A DNA stretch of 64,000 bases from Flavobacterium denitrificans DSM 15936 (GCF_000425445.1 NZ_KE384379.1:124001-188000); one strand, 5' to 3'; shown: positions 8,507 to 17,476, numbered from the stretch's first letter. Notes: generated by a model not told the origin, from the letters alone. Program-made: numbers and translations.

Positions 8507-8674
8507 TTACTGGGCTGTACTGCCAGTACCTGAAGTATTTTCAATTTCGACAGCACTTTCACTCTGCGCTTGATCGTCTCTCAAAAAAATGTAATAAACC
8601 ACAGCACCGATTAAAAGCAATGCAATAACCCATGGCCAAATTGGCTTTTTCTTTTCAATTTTAATTTCTGCCAT
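8507..8674 (-). CDS. Small single-span membrane protein, 55 residues
   Basis: An ATG at 8674 opens a frame of 55 codons ending at TAA 8507. It is basic at the start (MAEIKIEKKKPIWPW), has one hydrophobic span at about residues 13-30 (WPWVIALLLIGAVVYYIFL) and ends in a polar acidic tail (ESAVEIENTSGTGSTAQ). The positive-inside pattern predicts a cytoplasmic N-terminus. The coherent composition, the position 32 bases before the PRC-barrel gene and the shared strand support a real gene. The role is unknown. Confidence 0.7.
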   Translation of the reverse strand: MAEIKIEKKKPIWPWVIALLLIGAVVYYIFLRDDQAQSESAVEIENTSGTGSTAQ

Positions 8675-9484
8675 AACCTTAATTTTATATAAATATTAAA
8701 CTTCATATTAAAGGTACAAACGAGATTTTAGCGTAAAGTATTTAATTTCAAGTAGATGTTACAGAATTCCCAGTTGATGTTTTGCGCTTGCATGTCTGCA
8801 AATGCATACAAATGATTAGTAATCAACCCGCGAAATGATTACAAAAAATGCAACAAAGAATTGATTTTTATATTGATATGCACAATAGGTATTTATACTG
8901 GTTTTTAATTTAAGAAAGTTATTTAGCTTTATAAAAATTTACATTTGGAGATCAACATCTTGTTGAAATAAAATAATTGAAGCATCATTCTTAAATAAAT
9001 TAGTTTCTAAATTAACTTACAAAAGAATCCTAGTTTAAAAGATGCTTAAAATTGCTTCTAAGAAATAAGAGATATTTAAAAAATTATTAAAAAAAGAAGA
9101 TTAATATGAATAAAACACACTATTTTCTTTAACAAACGTTGAAGATATTAAAACTTAAAAATAAAGTGGCTTTTCAAATAGTTAATTATACATAAAACCC
9201 CCAGAAAAAACACACAACAATCAACTTAACAGCTATTTACATATTTTTACTAATTATTTATTTTTAAAAATTATAAATAAATATAAGAAAAAGACATCAA
9301 AATTTAACTAAAAAAAGTTCCACAAATTTGATAATATTAGCTAATATTGTCACTTAAGCTTAAACAAAAAACATAAAATCTTCAGATCATGGATTTATTC
9401 TTTTCAATACTACTTATCAAGATTTATCCCAATCTGTCTATCTATACTTAACTAACATGCAACCAACTAAACCTACACAAGCCT
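8675..9484. other. 810-base AT-rich spacer
   Basis: No open frame is credible on either strand. The only structure I see is a near-perfect 24-base palindrome centred on AGCT at 9329-9352, upstream of the endonuclease-like gene. Confidence 0.6.
9329..9352. promoter_or_regulatory. 24-base near-perfect palindrome upstream of the endonuclease-like gene
   Basis: TGATAATATTAG meets CTAATATTGTCA with a single mismatched pair, about 130 bases before the start at 9485. The size and symmetry fit a dimeric repressor operator; chance in AT-rich DNA is the alternative. Confidence 0.35.
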
Positions 9485-10468
9485 ATGCCCAAACGATTAC
9501 CCAAACTACCTACTTTACTACAAAGTAAAATTTACAAAACAGGACAAACAAGAAGCGCGAATGATGACGTGGTTTTTCAAAACAGAGCCAATAGAAACGG
9601 CACCGTTTTGATACCTTTTGAATCGATTCATTTATTCGATATTTCCGTTTTCACTTCAAATAGATTTGAAAGTGGTTTTATTGTTTTAATAAGTCCCGAA
9701 GCGTATTACACAAATCCCGATGCCTTGGCTTTAATGAAAGCTCGAAAATTAAAACTGGGTGTCAACACCATCTTGTTTTACGAGACAAGAGCACAATGGA
9801 ATGAGTTTAATCCCTACAAAAACAAGCTTACTATAGCCGAAAAAAGAACATCTCCTATAGACGGCCATTTTGTCGCTAGGATACTATCCTCGAATTCAAA
9901 AGACGAAGAAAAAATCATTCTTGGCTTCAATACCAGTAATTGCAAAGGCGCAGGAATCAGAGTAGCAGAATATGCTTCTCTTTTGACTATAAAGGCCTCT
10001 CACTTGCAATTAGAATATTTATTCTGGCTCTGTTACAATTCGAAGGAAGTAGCTCTTGACGCCGGAATGACAGAAAGCGAGATCGAAAATCGAATTGATG
10101 CGATAAGTACAGCTTGCAACAATCAAAAGTTATCTGATACTGACCGCCTTTACAAAACTCGAATTATTGATAACGCCAAAAACACGATTTGCCCTCTTTG
10201 TTTAAAAAAATTAAGCGCTGAGGCATTTCTGCTTAACTTCTTCGAATCTTCTGAGAGGTCAGATATTAATAAGGATATTAGTCCTATCAACCTTTTTCAT
10301 ATTAATCAGCTGAAAATTGGAGAATTTAATCACGCTCCATACAATCTGGCGTGGGGACATCAAAATTGCAATATGATTTGTAAAGAAACAGGTGTAATCG
10401 AAACTATTAAATGGATGAAAGAGGTCGTTGTAAACACTATTATTTTCAACAAAGACTCCTCTGCTTAA
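9485..10468 (+). CDS. HNH-type restriction-endonuclease-like protein (possibly BstXI-like)
   Basis: 327 residues, no signal peptide. The C-terminal part has a zinc-type HNH arrangement: CPLC (236-239), FHINQL with His272, PYNLAW with Asn287, then GHQNCNMIC with His292, Cys295 and Cys299. That is H...N...H between two Cys pairs. The N-terminal segment KIYKTGQTRSANDD followed by NRNGTVLIP (about 15-44) recalls the BstXI family of type II restriction enzymes; this is memory of the family, not a search, so treat it as tentative. No methyltransferase gene is adjacent: the next gene is an MFS transporter. A palindrome lies upstream. If it is a restriction enzyme, protection must come from elsewhere or the enzyme acts on modified DNA. 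Confidence 0.55.
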   Translation: MPKRLPKLPTLLQSKIYKTGQTRSANDDVVFQNRANRNGTVLIPFESIHLFDISVFTSNRFESGFIVLISPEAYYTNPDALALMKARKLKLGVNTILFYETRAQWNEFNPYKNKLTIAEKRTSPIDGHFVARILSSNSKDEEKIILGFNTSNCKGAGIRVAEYASLLTIKASHLQLEYLFWLCYNSKEVALDAGMTESEIENRIDAISTACNNQKLSDTDRLYKTRIIDNAKNTICPLCLKKLSAEAFLLNFFESSERSDINKDISPINLFHINQLKIGEFNHAPYNLAWGHQNCNMICKETGVIETIKWMKEVVVNTIIFNKDSSA

Positions 10469-10499
10469 TGTTATAAAAATCACATCCACCTCCCCCCTC

Positions 10500-10522
10500 A
10501 AAAAAAAAAAAAAAAAAAAAAA
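10500..10522 (+). repeat. Homopolymer of 23 A
   Basis: An uninterrupted run of A lies 24 bases before the MFS start codon at 10546 and 31 bases after the preceding stop codon. The length is unusual even for AT-rich DNA and is prone to slippage. Confidence 0.85.
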
Positions 10523-10545
10523 GAAACCTATTAAAATACAACGAA

Positions 10546-11817
10546 ATGATTAGCGACTTAAGAAAAAAATATATCGAGAATTATAGTGGTTTTCCAAAAG
10601 AAATTTGGATTTTGACATTAATAACCTTCATCAACAGAACAGGGACAATGGTAATTCCATTTCTCTCAAAATACATGAGAGAGAACCTGAATTTTGAATA
10701 CAATCAGATTGGCTGGGTTATGGTTTGCTTTGGTGTAGGCTCTTTCATTGGCACTTGGCTAAGCGGCGTGTTATCTGATAAAATCGGATTTTATAAAGTA
10801 ATGATCGGTTCTCTTTTTGGAAGCGGACTCATCTTTTTTATGCTACAATATATAACATCATTTGAAGGTTTTTGTATCTCAATTTTGTTTTTGACAACTG
10901 TTGCAGATATGTTCAGGCCGGCAATGCTAGTATCGTTAAATACATATACTCGAAAAGAAAACAAAACTAGAGCGCTGGCTTTGGTTAGATCAGCAACAAG
11001 TTTAGGATTTTTATTCGGCCCTCCATTGGGCGGGCTTATAATCATATTAGTGGGTTACAAATATCTTTTTTATGTAGATTCAGCTACATGTATTCTTGCC
11101 GTTTTGGTTTTTGTTCTGTTAGTTAAAGAAAGAAAACTACCTTTTAAACTTAAAACGCACAATATTGGAGTAGACAAATATGCAATACTAAAAGACCGAA
11201 CTTTTTTAACTCATATGTTCATCTCCTTGATAACAGGAATTATGTATTTTCAAGTATTTACGACGTTGACCCTTTACCATAAAGAACAATTTAATTTATC
11301 AGAAGTAAATAGCGGCTTGCTTTTAAGTTTTAGCGGAATTTTAACTTTGCTGTTTGAGTTGCCGATTGTCAATTATGTCGAAAAAAACAAAATGAACAAA
11401 CTGAATGTGATAATGGTTGGCTTATCTTTTATGGTACTTAGTTATGTCCTTTTGTTATTAAATGATAATTGGTACGGAATATTATACTTGATGATGTTTT
11501 TCATGACTCTTGGGGTAATGCTGACATTTCCTTTTTCAAACTCATTTGCCATGACCAGATCGCACAATAACCAGGAAGGCAAATACATGTCTGTTTTTAC
11601 AATGAGTTTTAGTCTTGCTCATATACTAAGCGCAAAAACAGGAATGGAAATTGTCGCCTACGCCAGTTACAGAGCCGATTTTATTTTCATGAGTTTGATA
11701 GGATTATTTGCCATTACACTTTGCTACTGGCTGGTAAGAATGGTTGAAAAAGAAACAATAGAAACTAAAATAAAAATAGTACAATCCATTTTTGTTGATA
11801 AGAACAAGAAAAGCTAA
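10546..11817 (+). CDS. MFS transporter
   Basis: 423 residues with about twelve hydrophobic spans, the normal size for a 12-TM major facilitator. The loop between spans 2 and 3 carries the MFS signature as GVLSDKIGFYK (about residues 78-88). The second half has a long central loop (KERKLPFKLKTHNIGVDKY, about 195-213) and the expected second bundle. It most resembles drug/proton antiporters of the MdtG/MdtH type, but the substrate cannot be read from sequence. The 23-A run just ahead of the start could alter spacing of upstream signals. Confidence 0.85.
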   Translation: MISDLRKKYIENYSGFPKEIWILTLITFINRTGTMVIPFLSKYMRENLNFEYNQIGWVMVCFGVGSFIGTWLSGVLSDKIGFYKVMIGSLFGSGLIFFMLQYITSFEGFCISILFLTTVADMFRPAMLVSLNTYTRKENKTRALALVRSATSLGFLFGPPLGGLIIILVGYKYLFYVDSATCILAVLVFVLLVKERKLPFKLKTHNIGVDKYAILKDRTFLTHMFISLITGIMYFQVFTTLTLYHKEQFNLSEVNSGLLLSFSGILTLLFELPIVNYVEKNKMNKLNVIMVGLSFMVLSYVLLLLNDNWYGILYLMMFFMTLGVMLTFPFSNSFAMTRSHNNQEGKYMSVFTMSFSLAHILSAKTGMEIVAYASYRADFIFMSLIGLFAITLCYWLVRMVEKETIETKIKIVQSIFVDKNKKS

Positions 11818-11897
11818 TCTGTTTGAACATGAAAACGAATCATTAATTCCTTTTCAATGTTGAATAAATGAGCTACTCCTAGTATTAACAAATACCA

Positions 11898-12977
11898 TTG
11901 AATATGAAAAAACATATTGTACTAAAGGCCATAATTATTTTTATTTTTTGCATCCCTTCGAGTATAATTGCACAAGAACTTTATGCTGGAATTGAAATAG
12001 GAAGCAAGGGCGTAAAAATGTCGATAATAAATGTCCAAAACATTAAAAAAGGAAAATATGAAGTAGTTGATTTTTGGACAGAAAATGTCGCTATTGCGAA
12101 AGGCATCTCTATAGATGGAAAATTAGCCGAAAATGATATTGAAACCGCTTTTAATGTAGTAGTGAAAAATTACACTAAAATGCTTAAGGAAAACAAAATC
12201 AAAGAAAAAAACATCTTTATAGTAGTTTCCTCAGGAGTTGGAATGGCTAAAAACGTAGACATTTTACTTCATCGATTGTATGTATTCACTAATATTAATG
12301 TAGCCATAATTTCTTCTGATACTGAAGCAAAATTATTATTAAAAGGATGTATTCCACCAAAAGAATATTCTGATTCCCTGATTCTTGATATCGGTGGAGG
12401 AAATACTAAAGGCGGTTATGTAGAGGAATTCAACGACGATGATATTTTGATGTTTTATCCTGTAACATTAGACTTAGGAACGGTCACTTTTACAGAGAAA
12501 ATAAACAAAAAAGCAAAAACCGATTCAGTTACCGAATTCAATGAATTATTAACAGCAGCATTACCCGAATTAAAAGAACAAACAGATCGTTTATATCAGC
12601 AAAGTCCGAAGATTTTCAACAAAGACAATGTTTACATGTCAGGAGGCGCAGTGTGGGCATTTTATACATTGTACAAAGGAAAAGACGCCTTAAATTTTAG
12701 CCCATTTGAAATCAAAGACGTTGAAGCTTACAATACAATGATAAAAACCGATTATGCAAAATTTGAAGCATTAGCATTGCAAAACAAGGATGTTGAGAAA
12801 GTATTGAAAACGTATTCTCAAAAATATTTAATTGCTGCAAATTCACTCTTGCTGACTTTATTAGAGAAAATGCCCGACATTAAATCTAAAAAAATCTATT
12901 TTACAAAACAAGGGCAAATGGCCTGGTTGCTTTCTTATATTGCTGATTCTGCAAAAAGAGCAAAAGATATTCATTAA
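11898..12977 (+). CDS. Exported Ppx/GppA-like (ASKHA-fold) protein, paralog 1
   Basis: 359 residues with a Sec signal peptide (about 1-26, MNMKKHIVLK then a hydrophobic core, cleaved near IIAQ). The mature part has the landmarks of the exopolyphosphatase/guanosine-pentaphosphatase family: phosphate-1 loop GIEIGSKGVK (31-40), the Ppx catalytic-glutamate motif ISSDTEAKLLLKG (Glu143), phosphate-2 loop LDIGGGNTK (163-171), the LDLGTVTFTEK segment and an adenosine-type motif MSGGAVWAF (247-255). Cytoplasmic Ppx/GppA proteins have no signal peptide, so export is the striking point: a periplasmic form would have no ATP or (p)ppGpp. Polyphosphate, a phosphoryl ligand or pure binding remain possible. 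It is a paralog of the gene at 17584. A perfect hairpin terminator follows. Confidence 0.75.
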   Translation: MNMKKHIVLKAIIIFIFCIPSSIIAQELYAGIEIGSKGVKMSIINVQNIKKGKYEVVDFWTENVAIAKGISIDGKLAENDIETAFNVVVKNYTKMLKENKIKEKNIFIVVSSGVGMAKNVDILLHRLYVFTNINVAIISSDTEAKLLLKGCIPPKEYSDSLILDIGGGNTKGGYVEEFNDDDILMFYPVTLDLGTVTFTEKINKKAKTDSVTEFNELLTAALPELKEQTDRLYQQSPKIFNKDNVYMSGGAVWAFYTLYKGKDALNFSPFEIKDVEAYNTMIKTDYAKFEALALQNKDVEKVLKTYSQKYLIAANSLLLTLLEKMPDIKSKKIYFTKQGQMAWLLSYIADSAKRAKDIH

Positions 12978-13088
12978 GAAACACTTTTACTGAACAGCAT
13001 TTTAAAAGTTTCAAGCCAAACAATTTAGAGTGTATTGCAAAGGAAATAAGTGTTTCTCAAATATAAAAAGACAACAAATTAAATCAAA

Positions 13089-13127
13089 CAAAAAACCAGT
13101 AATCGGTATTGATTACTGGTTTTTTGT
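13089..13127. terminator. Bidirectional terminator between convergent genes
   Basis: ACCAGTAATC and GATTACTGGT pair perfectly around GGTATT, with an A run on the left and a T run on the right. It serves the exported Ppx-like gene on the plus strand and possibly blocks read-through from the minus strand. Confidence 0.85.
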
Positions 13128-13202
13128 TTTTTAAACGCTTCCTTTTTTTTTAAAGAAAGCCTATCTAATAAATATTTTTCTTTATAAACGACAAATGATA
13201 AT

Positions 13203-14468
13203 TTAGTTTTTAATCCTAAAATCGGGTTTCTTTTTCATGGATGCATTCATGAAAAGTTCATCATTTTTAAGATTTACAAACTCTAAACCAAATTTTTTTC
13301 CTTGATACCAATTATTGATCAGTAAATTAAAATCTTTATTCTCACTCGTTCCGACAGCCTTAGTATAATCAATAAGCAGATCTTTCAAAACAATATCGCC
13401 TAAATATTCATTCGTGATCGGTACTGCATCAGCAAACACAATAAGATGGCTAAACCCTGATACTACTGAATTAGTTAATGTTAAAAAAGTATTTTCACGA
13501 ATTAATATCGCTTCGTATTTAAGCCCTTCAATTCCAGATGCAATATCTTCAGTATGCATCATTGTCATATTCGTGGCATTTACCCGAGTCATTTCTTTTT
13601 TACTGTCTAACACTTCTCCTTTTCGTGTATCGACTGTTTCCATTTCGAAACAACGAGAGCCATATTTATCAGATAAAAACGGACTTCTGATAGCAATACT
13701 ATTAGAAATATTACATTGAACTCCTTGGGTAAAATCAAAGTCATCATCAGCAGATCGTAAAGATATTAAATGACTAGTATCTACATAGCCTCCATAGAAC
13801 TGAAAAGAATCTTCATCTGACGAAGTAACTTGTACATATTCTACTTTCGTCTTTTTTCCAACCCCAGCTAATGATAATCCGTTTACAGGTTTTTTAGCAG
13901 ATGTTTTTTTTCCTGAAAACTCAATTCGAACGTATTTAAAAATTCCAGAATCGCTATCTTTATTATCTCCGCCATAAAGCGCTTTTTGCGGATCAAGCTC
14001 AAAATCCAAAGTGGCAATTCCTCCAGTTTTGTTTATTGGCGCATCTCCTAAAATTACAATTCCTCCCCAATCACCCGGATTCCGATCTCCTGAGTTTTTG
14101 TTGGAAGTAAAAACGATAGGATCAGTTTCGGTACCTTCCGCAATTATTTTGGCTCCTTTTGTAATTACCAACATAGTCAAATTATCAGTATCGCACCTAA
14201 TAAGTGTACCTGGCTCAATTGTCAAAGTTACATTTGGAGCGACATATACCGCACCGACCAAGACATATACATTTTCTTTTTTTAATGTTGTGTTTGAAGT
14301 AATTACACCGGTTACTATACTAGAAGCATCATTATAACTGGTGGTTTTGGGACTAAAGTTTGTCCACATGTTCAACCAATTAGTATCGCCAACGATACCT
14401 TTCGTATTCTGCGCTTTAATTAATATCGTAAAAGTAAAAAATACAAGTAACAGTAAATTCTTTTTCAT
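13203..14468 (-). CDS. Secreted parallel beta-helix-like protein
   Basis: 421 residues with a clear signal peptide (MKKNLLLLVFFTFTILIKAQ, 1-20). The body reads as stacked beta-helix rungs: NVTLTIEPGTLI, MLVITKGAKIIAEGTETDPIVFTS, RNPGDWGGIVILGDAPIN, KYVRIEFSG, VEYVQVTSSDEDSFQFYGG. This family is common in Bacteroidetes, is often mislabelled 'multidrug transporter' in databases, and normally sits with outer-membrane porins or receptors. Here it sits alone upstream of the Roadblock gene on the same strand (73-base gap). There is no T9SS C-terminal domain: it ends in MKKKPDFRIKN. Location is probably periplasm or cell surface; ligand unknown. Confidence 0.75.
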   Translation of the reverse strand: MKKNLLLLVFFTFTILIKAQNTKGIVGDTNWLNMWTNFSPKTTSYNDASSIVTGVITSNTTLKKENVYVLVGAVYVAPNVTLTIEPGTLIRCDTDNLTMLVITKGAKIIAEGTETDPIVFTSNKNSGDRNPGDWGGIVILGDAPINKTGGIATLDFELDPQKALYGGDNKDSDSGIFKYVRIEFSGKKTSAKKPVNGLSLAGVGKKTKVEYVQVTSSDEDSFQFYGGYVDTSHLISLRSADDDFDFTQGVQCNISNSIAIRSPFLSDKYGSRCFEMETVDTRKGEVLDSKKEMTRVNATNMTMMHTEDIASGIEGLKYEAILIRENTFLTLTNSVVSGFSHLIVFADAVPITNEYLGDIVLKDLLIDYTKAVGTSENKDFNLLINNWYQGKKFGLEFVNLKNDELFMNASMKKKPDFRIKN

Positions 14469-14544
14469 AACATCATTTTTTAAAATTATTTAAAAGAAAG
14501 GCCAACCATTAAAAAAGTCAGCCATTTTACAATTTCAAAATTTA

Positions 14545-14922
14545 TTATAATTTACTCGCAATCTCTTTTTTGTATTTGTTAAGAATTGCTTTAGTCATTC
14601 CCAGGTTAGCTTTAGTTGAATCAACCGCCAGATAAATCATATACATATTATTTTCAGAAACATCAATAATATGAATTTGCGATGTTAAAGTAATCATGAT
14701 ATCAGAAACAACTTGGTTTTTCAAGCCCAAGGCACTAATTGCGTTAAGTTTTGCTTTAACAACTTCAAGATTGAAAGCAGAAGCTAATTCAGGATCAAAT
14801 TCCGGAACTACTGAAAGCGAGAAGTATGACATTCCTGTTTGGATTTCTGCAATTGAAACTGCAATGAAACCTGGTATATTTTTTTCAAGATCCTCTCCGA
14901 ATTGATTTAAAAAGTCTGACAT
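14545..14922 (-). CDS. Roadblock/LC7-domain protein (MglB-like), orphan
   Basis: 125 residues from the preferred ATG at 14922 (MSDFLNQFGEDLEKNIPGF); the open frame extends to 14964, but the added 14 residues are only Lys/Asn. The fold signature is a first helix, then IPGFIAVSIAEIQTG, a long middle helix (LEVVKAKLNAISALG), and a final block with IHIIDVSENNMYMIYLAVD followed by ANLGMTKAILNKY, which is the usual Roadblock ending. Roadblock proteins dimerise and act as activators or scaffolds for Ras-like GTPases such as MglA. No such GTPase is in the window. It is cytoplasmic and lies 76 bases upstream of the secreted beta-helix gene, so they may share a transcript. Confidence 0.7.
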   Translation of the reverse strand: MSDFLNQFGEDLEKNIPGFIAVSIAEIQTGMSYFSLSVVPEFDPELASAFNLEVVKAKLNAISALGLKNQVVSDIMITLTSQIHIIDVSENNMYMIYLAVDSTKANLGMTKAILNKYKKEIASKL

Positions 14923-15523
14923 AGTTTTAAGTTTTAAATTGTTGTTTTTTTTATTTTTTTTCACAAGTCTTTGTTGTCAACTGCAGTATCGACATTGCAA
15001 ATATATTTTCTAAAACAGTTTTGCATTATTTTCTATCGGAAATAATTTCTTACTTTTTTCATATTTTTTAAAACTGATGTTTTCATTTTTGATTTTTTCC
15101 CTTAAAAGCATTGAAAATAAAGCACTTGCGCTATTTTATTTCATAACCATTAGGTGGTTATTTTTAAAGAAACTTGAATTATTCATCAAAAAACTATAAT
15201 TAACTGATAATGAGTGGTTTGAATTTTATTTTTTTCACCATCTAATGGCATTTTAATTTTAAATACTTACAAACCACATTAAGCATAAAACACTGACAAC
15301 ATGATTATTACAACATATCCGCTTTTTTTTTCACCCCTATAATGGTTTTGTTTTGCAATAAAAAAAACTATTATTCTCCCAAATTATACAATACAAAAAC
15401 CAAGGCAATTAAAAATCTTCATTAAATTTTTCTTTCGTTTGTTCAACAAATTCATTTATAAAAAATAATTCTTAATTTTAGTCAGTATCTGATTTCAAAA
15501 AACTAACTATCAAACCACCAAAA
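14923..15523. other. 600-base AT-rich divergent spacer
   Basis: It separates the Roadblock gene (minus) from the thioredoxin-like gene (plus). I see a weak ATAACC/GGTTAT hairpin near 15144 and no credible small gene or perfect promoter box. Confidence 0.5.
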
Positions 15524-16873
15524 ATGAAAAAAATCTTATTTTTATTACTTACAGTCATTTTGTATTCCTTTACGCCACATGAAACAACAACTGTTTCAGG
15601 CAAAATCACAAATACTGAAAATGGAACAATCAGAATTAAAGGAGAATTACTGGATAAGGAAATCAAGCTAAAACCAGATGGCACTTTTTCAGAAAACCTG
15701 TCTTTAGAATATGACGCCATTTACAAGATTGAAACTTCTAAAAATAGTATTCCAATATATTTAGCCAAAGATTCCAAACTAACAATAAATGCTGATGACA
15801 CAAACTTGGCTTCAACTTTAAAATTTACAGGAAAAGGAAGCGTAGAAAATCAATATCTGGCAAAAAAACAGCTAATAACTTCTGCAACTCCAATTGAAGA
15901 ACTTTATAAAGTTGATGAAAATGAATTTCTGAAAAAGCTTCAGGAAATAAAAACTTCCGTTAACAATTTGTACCTCAAAACTAAATTTACTGATTCTGGC
16001 TTCAAAGAAAAAGAAGCAAGAAGCATTCGATATTTAGAACAAAAACATTTAGCTTTTTATCCGAAATTCCACAATTACTATGGCAGAGTAGATGGTTTTA
16101 AAGTTTCTGAAACCTATCCAAAATTTGATGAAACAATGGACTTAGACAATAATTCTGATTTTTTGTTTTCAAATGAATATCAAGAACTTGTGCTACTCAA
16201 ATTCTACGAAAATGTCAAAGCAGATGAAGGTCAGCTTTGGGTTTCGGCTAAAAATGCAATTCCAAAAATCAAAGCACTGAAAAGTCAAAGCATAAAAAAT
16301 CGATTAATAGAAAACTCAATAAGCGACATCAGCATGGAAAATTCGTATTATGAAAAAACCTATCACGAATTTTTATCACTTACTAACGATCCAATTCTAA
16401 AACAAACCCTAACCACCAACTATAAAGCAACAAATGCATTACAACCCGGAAATCCGTCGCCGACATTTAATTATGAAAATCAAAAAGGAGGAAAAACCGC
16501 TTTAGAGGATTTAAAAGGAAAATATATTTACATTGATCTTTGGGCAACATGGTGCGGCCCGTGTCGTGCTGAAATTCCGTTTCTTCAGAAAGTTGAAGAA
16601 CAATATAAAGGAAAAAACATTGAATTTGTCAGCATTTCAATCGACGATCTGAAGGATCAGCCGAAATGGAATAATTTTGTCATAGAAAAGAAATTAGGCG
16701 GTATTCAATTATTAGCTGACAATCACGGAGAATCAAAATTCATTAAAGATTATGGCGTTGAAGGAATTCCAACATTTATCCTTCTTGATCCTAATGGCAA
16801 TATCGTTACTGCACGGGCTCCAAAACCATCTGACCCAAAACTTATTGATTTATTGAACGGCTTGAAAATTTAG
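15524..16873 (+). CDS. Periplasmic TlpA/ResA-type thioredoxin-like protein
   Basis: 449 residues. An N-terminal Sec signal (MKKILFLLLTVILYSF) is followed by a small beta domain (about 22-105, VSGKITNTENGTIRIKGELLDKE) of the kind found before thioredoxin domains in Bacteroidetes, a helical middle (about 110-300) and a C-terminal TlpA-like domain (about 308-449). The latter has the redox centre WATWCGPC with Cys344 and Cys347, and the cis-proline loop VEGIPTFILLD. Such proteins act as periplasmic thiol reductases, in cytochrome c maturation or in oxidative repair. It has its own terminator of the recurrent GAAA family. A single gene with no evident operon partner. Confidence 0.88.
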   Translation: MKKILFLLLTVILYSFTPHETTTVSGKITNTENGTIRIKGELLDKEIKLKPDGTFSENLSLEYDAIYKIETSKNSIPIYLAKDSKLTINADDTNLASTLKFTGKGSVENQYLAKKQLITSATPIEELYKVDENEFLKKLQEIKTSVNNLYLKTKFTDSGFKEKEARSIRYLEQKHLAFYPKFHNYYGRVDGFKVSETYPKFDETMDLDNNSDFLFSNEYQELVLLKFYENVKADEGQLWVSAKNAIPKIKALKSQSIKNRLIENSISDISMENSYYEKTYHEFLSLTNDPILKQTLTTNYKATNALQPGNPSPTFNYENQKGGKTALEDLKGKYIYIDLWATWCGPCRAEIPFLQKVEEQYKGKNIEFVSISIDDLKDQPKWNNFVIEKKLGGIQLLADNHGESKFIKDYGVEGIPTFILLDPNGNIVTARAPKPSDPKLIDLLNGLKI

Positions 16874-16908
16874 TTCTAAATTATTTTACATAAAGTTGGA
16901 TCAAAATT

Positions 16909-16937
16909 AAGCTTCAGAGAAATCTGGAGCTTTTTTT
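16909..16937 (+). terminator. GAAA-loop terminator after the thioredoxin-like gene
   Basis: AAGCTTCAGA, GAAA, TCTGGAGCTT and a T run. A family member with one G-U pair. Confidence 0.85.
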
Positions 16938-17175
16938 ATTTCGCCACAAGCAAAAAAGTGAAGATTATTCTTTCAAAACAAAATAAACTTCATTTTTGCT
17001 GTTTTTTTTTCATCTTAATAAAACAAGGAAAAAACTGCCTTGCTCATTTTCTTCTTCCAAAACAACAAACTACTAATCAAAGCAATATAAATTCTTTAAC
17101 TCAAATTTTTCATAAATAGCAATCACACAAAATGATTCTCTCAAAAAATAACTCAAAAAGTTTTTTCAAAAATCT

Positions 17176-17206
17176 TTTGTGTATTCCAAAAATAGTTGCA
17201 CTTTTG
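17176..17206 (+). promoter_or_regulatory. Promoter of tRNA-Glu
   Basis: TTTG at 17176-17179, a 19-base spacer, then CACTTTTG at 17199-17206, one base off TAnnTTTG. The tRNA begins 20 bases later. Confidence 0.6.
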
Positions 17207-17225
17207 CACCCGCAACAGCAAAACA

Positions 17226-17297
17226 GGTCCGTTCGTCTATCGGTTAGGACGCCAGGTTTTCATCCTGGTAAGGGGGGTTCGATTCCCCCACGGACTA
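17226..17297 (+). tRNA. tRNA-Glu (TTC)
   Basis: Acceptor GGTCCGT pairs with ACGGACT; the anticodon stem CCAGG/CCTGG encloses TTTTCAT, giving anticodon TTC. The T stem GGGGG/CCCCC encloses TTCGATT. CCA is not encoded (TACA follows). Confidence 0.95.
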
Positions 17298-17299
17298 CA

Positions 17300-17331
17300 A
17301 AAAGCTTCAGAGAAATCTGAAGCTTTTTTTT
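17300..17331 (+). terminator. GAAA-loop terminator after tRNA-Glu
   Basis: A perfect stem AAAGCTTCAGA with TCTGAAGCTTT closed by GAAA, then eight T. It starts three bases after the tRNA. Confidence 0.88.
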
Positions 17332-17468
17332 GTTTACACATTATACTAAAACGCTTTTTAGATACGTTTTATAGCATAAAAAAAATGCCCCCAACCTCAA
17401 CACAACATCTTAATAATTTAATAATGCGTTTTCTGCTCAACTGAGTTTATATTTAATAAATGTTTTCA

Positions 17469-17476
17469 TAAATTTG
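17469..17476 (+). promoter_or_regulatory. Putative promoter box TAAATTTG of the second Ppx-like gene
   Basis: A perfect TAnnTTTG with TTTA 19 bases upstream (17446-17449). It implies a leader of about 100 bases before the start at 17584. Confidence 0.4.

Larger units (their letters stand above)
16874..17225. other. Spacer with terminator and tRNA promoter
   Basis: It holds the GAAA hairpin (16909-16937) and the tRNA-Glu promoter (17176-17206), with nothing else that I can support between them. Confidence 0.6.

Noticed and set aside
17132..17444. Overlapping short frames across tRNA-Glu
   Set aside because: They translate the tRNA gene and its terminator.
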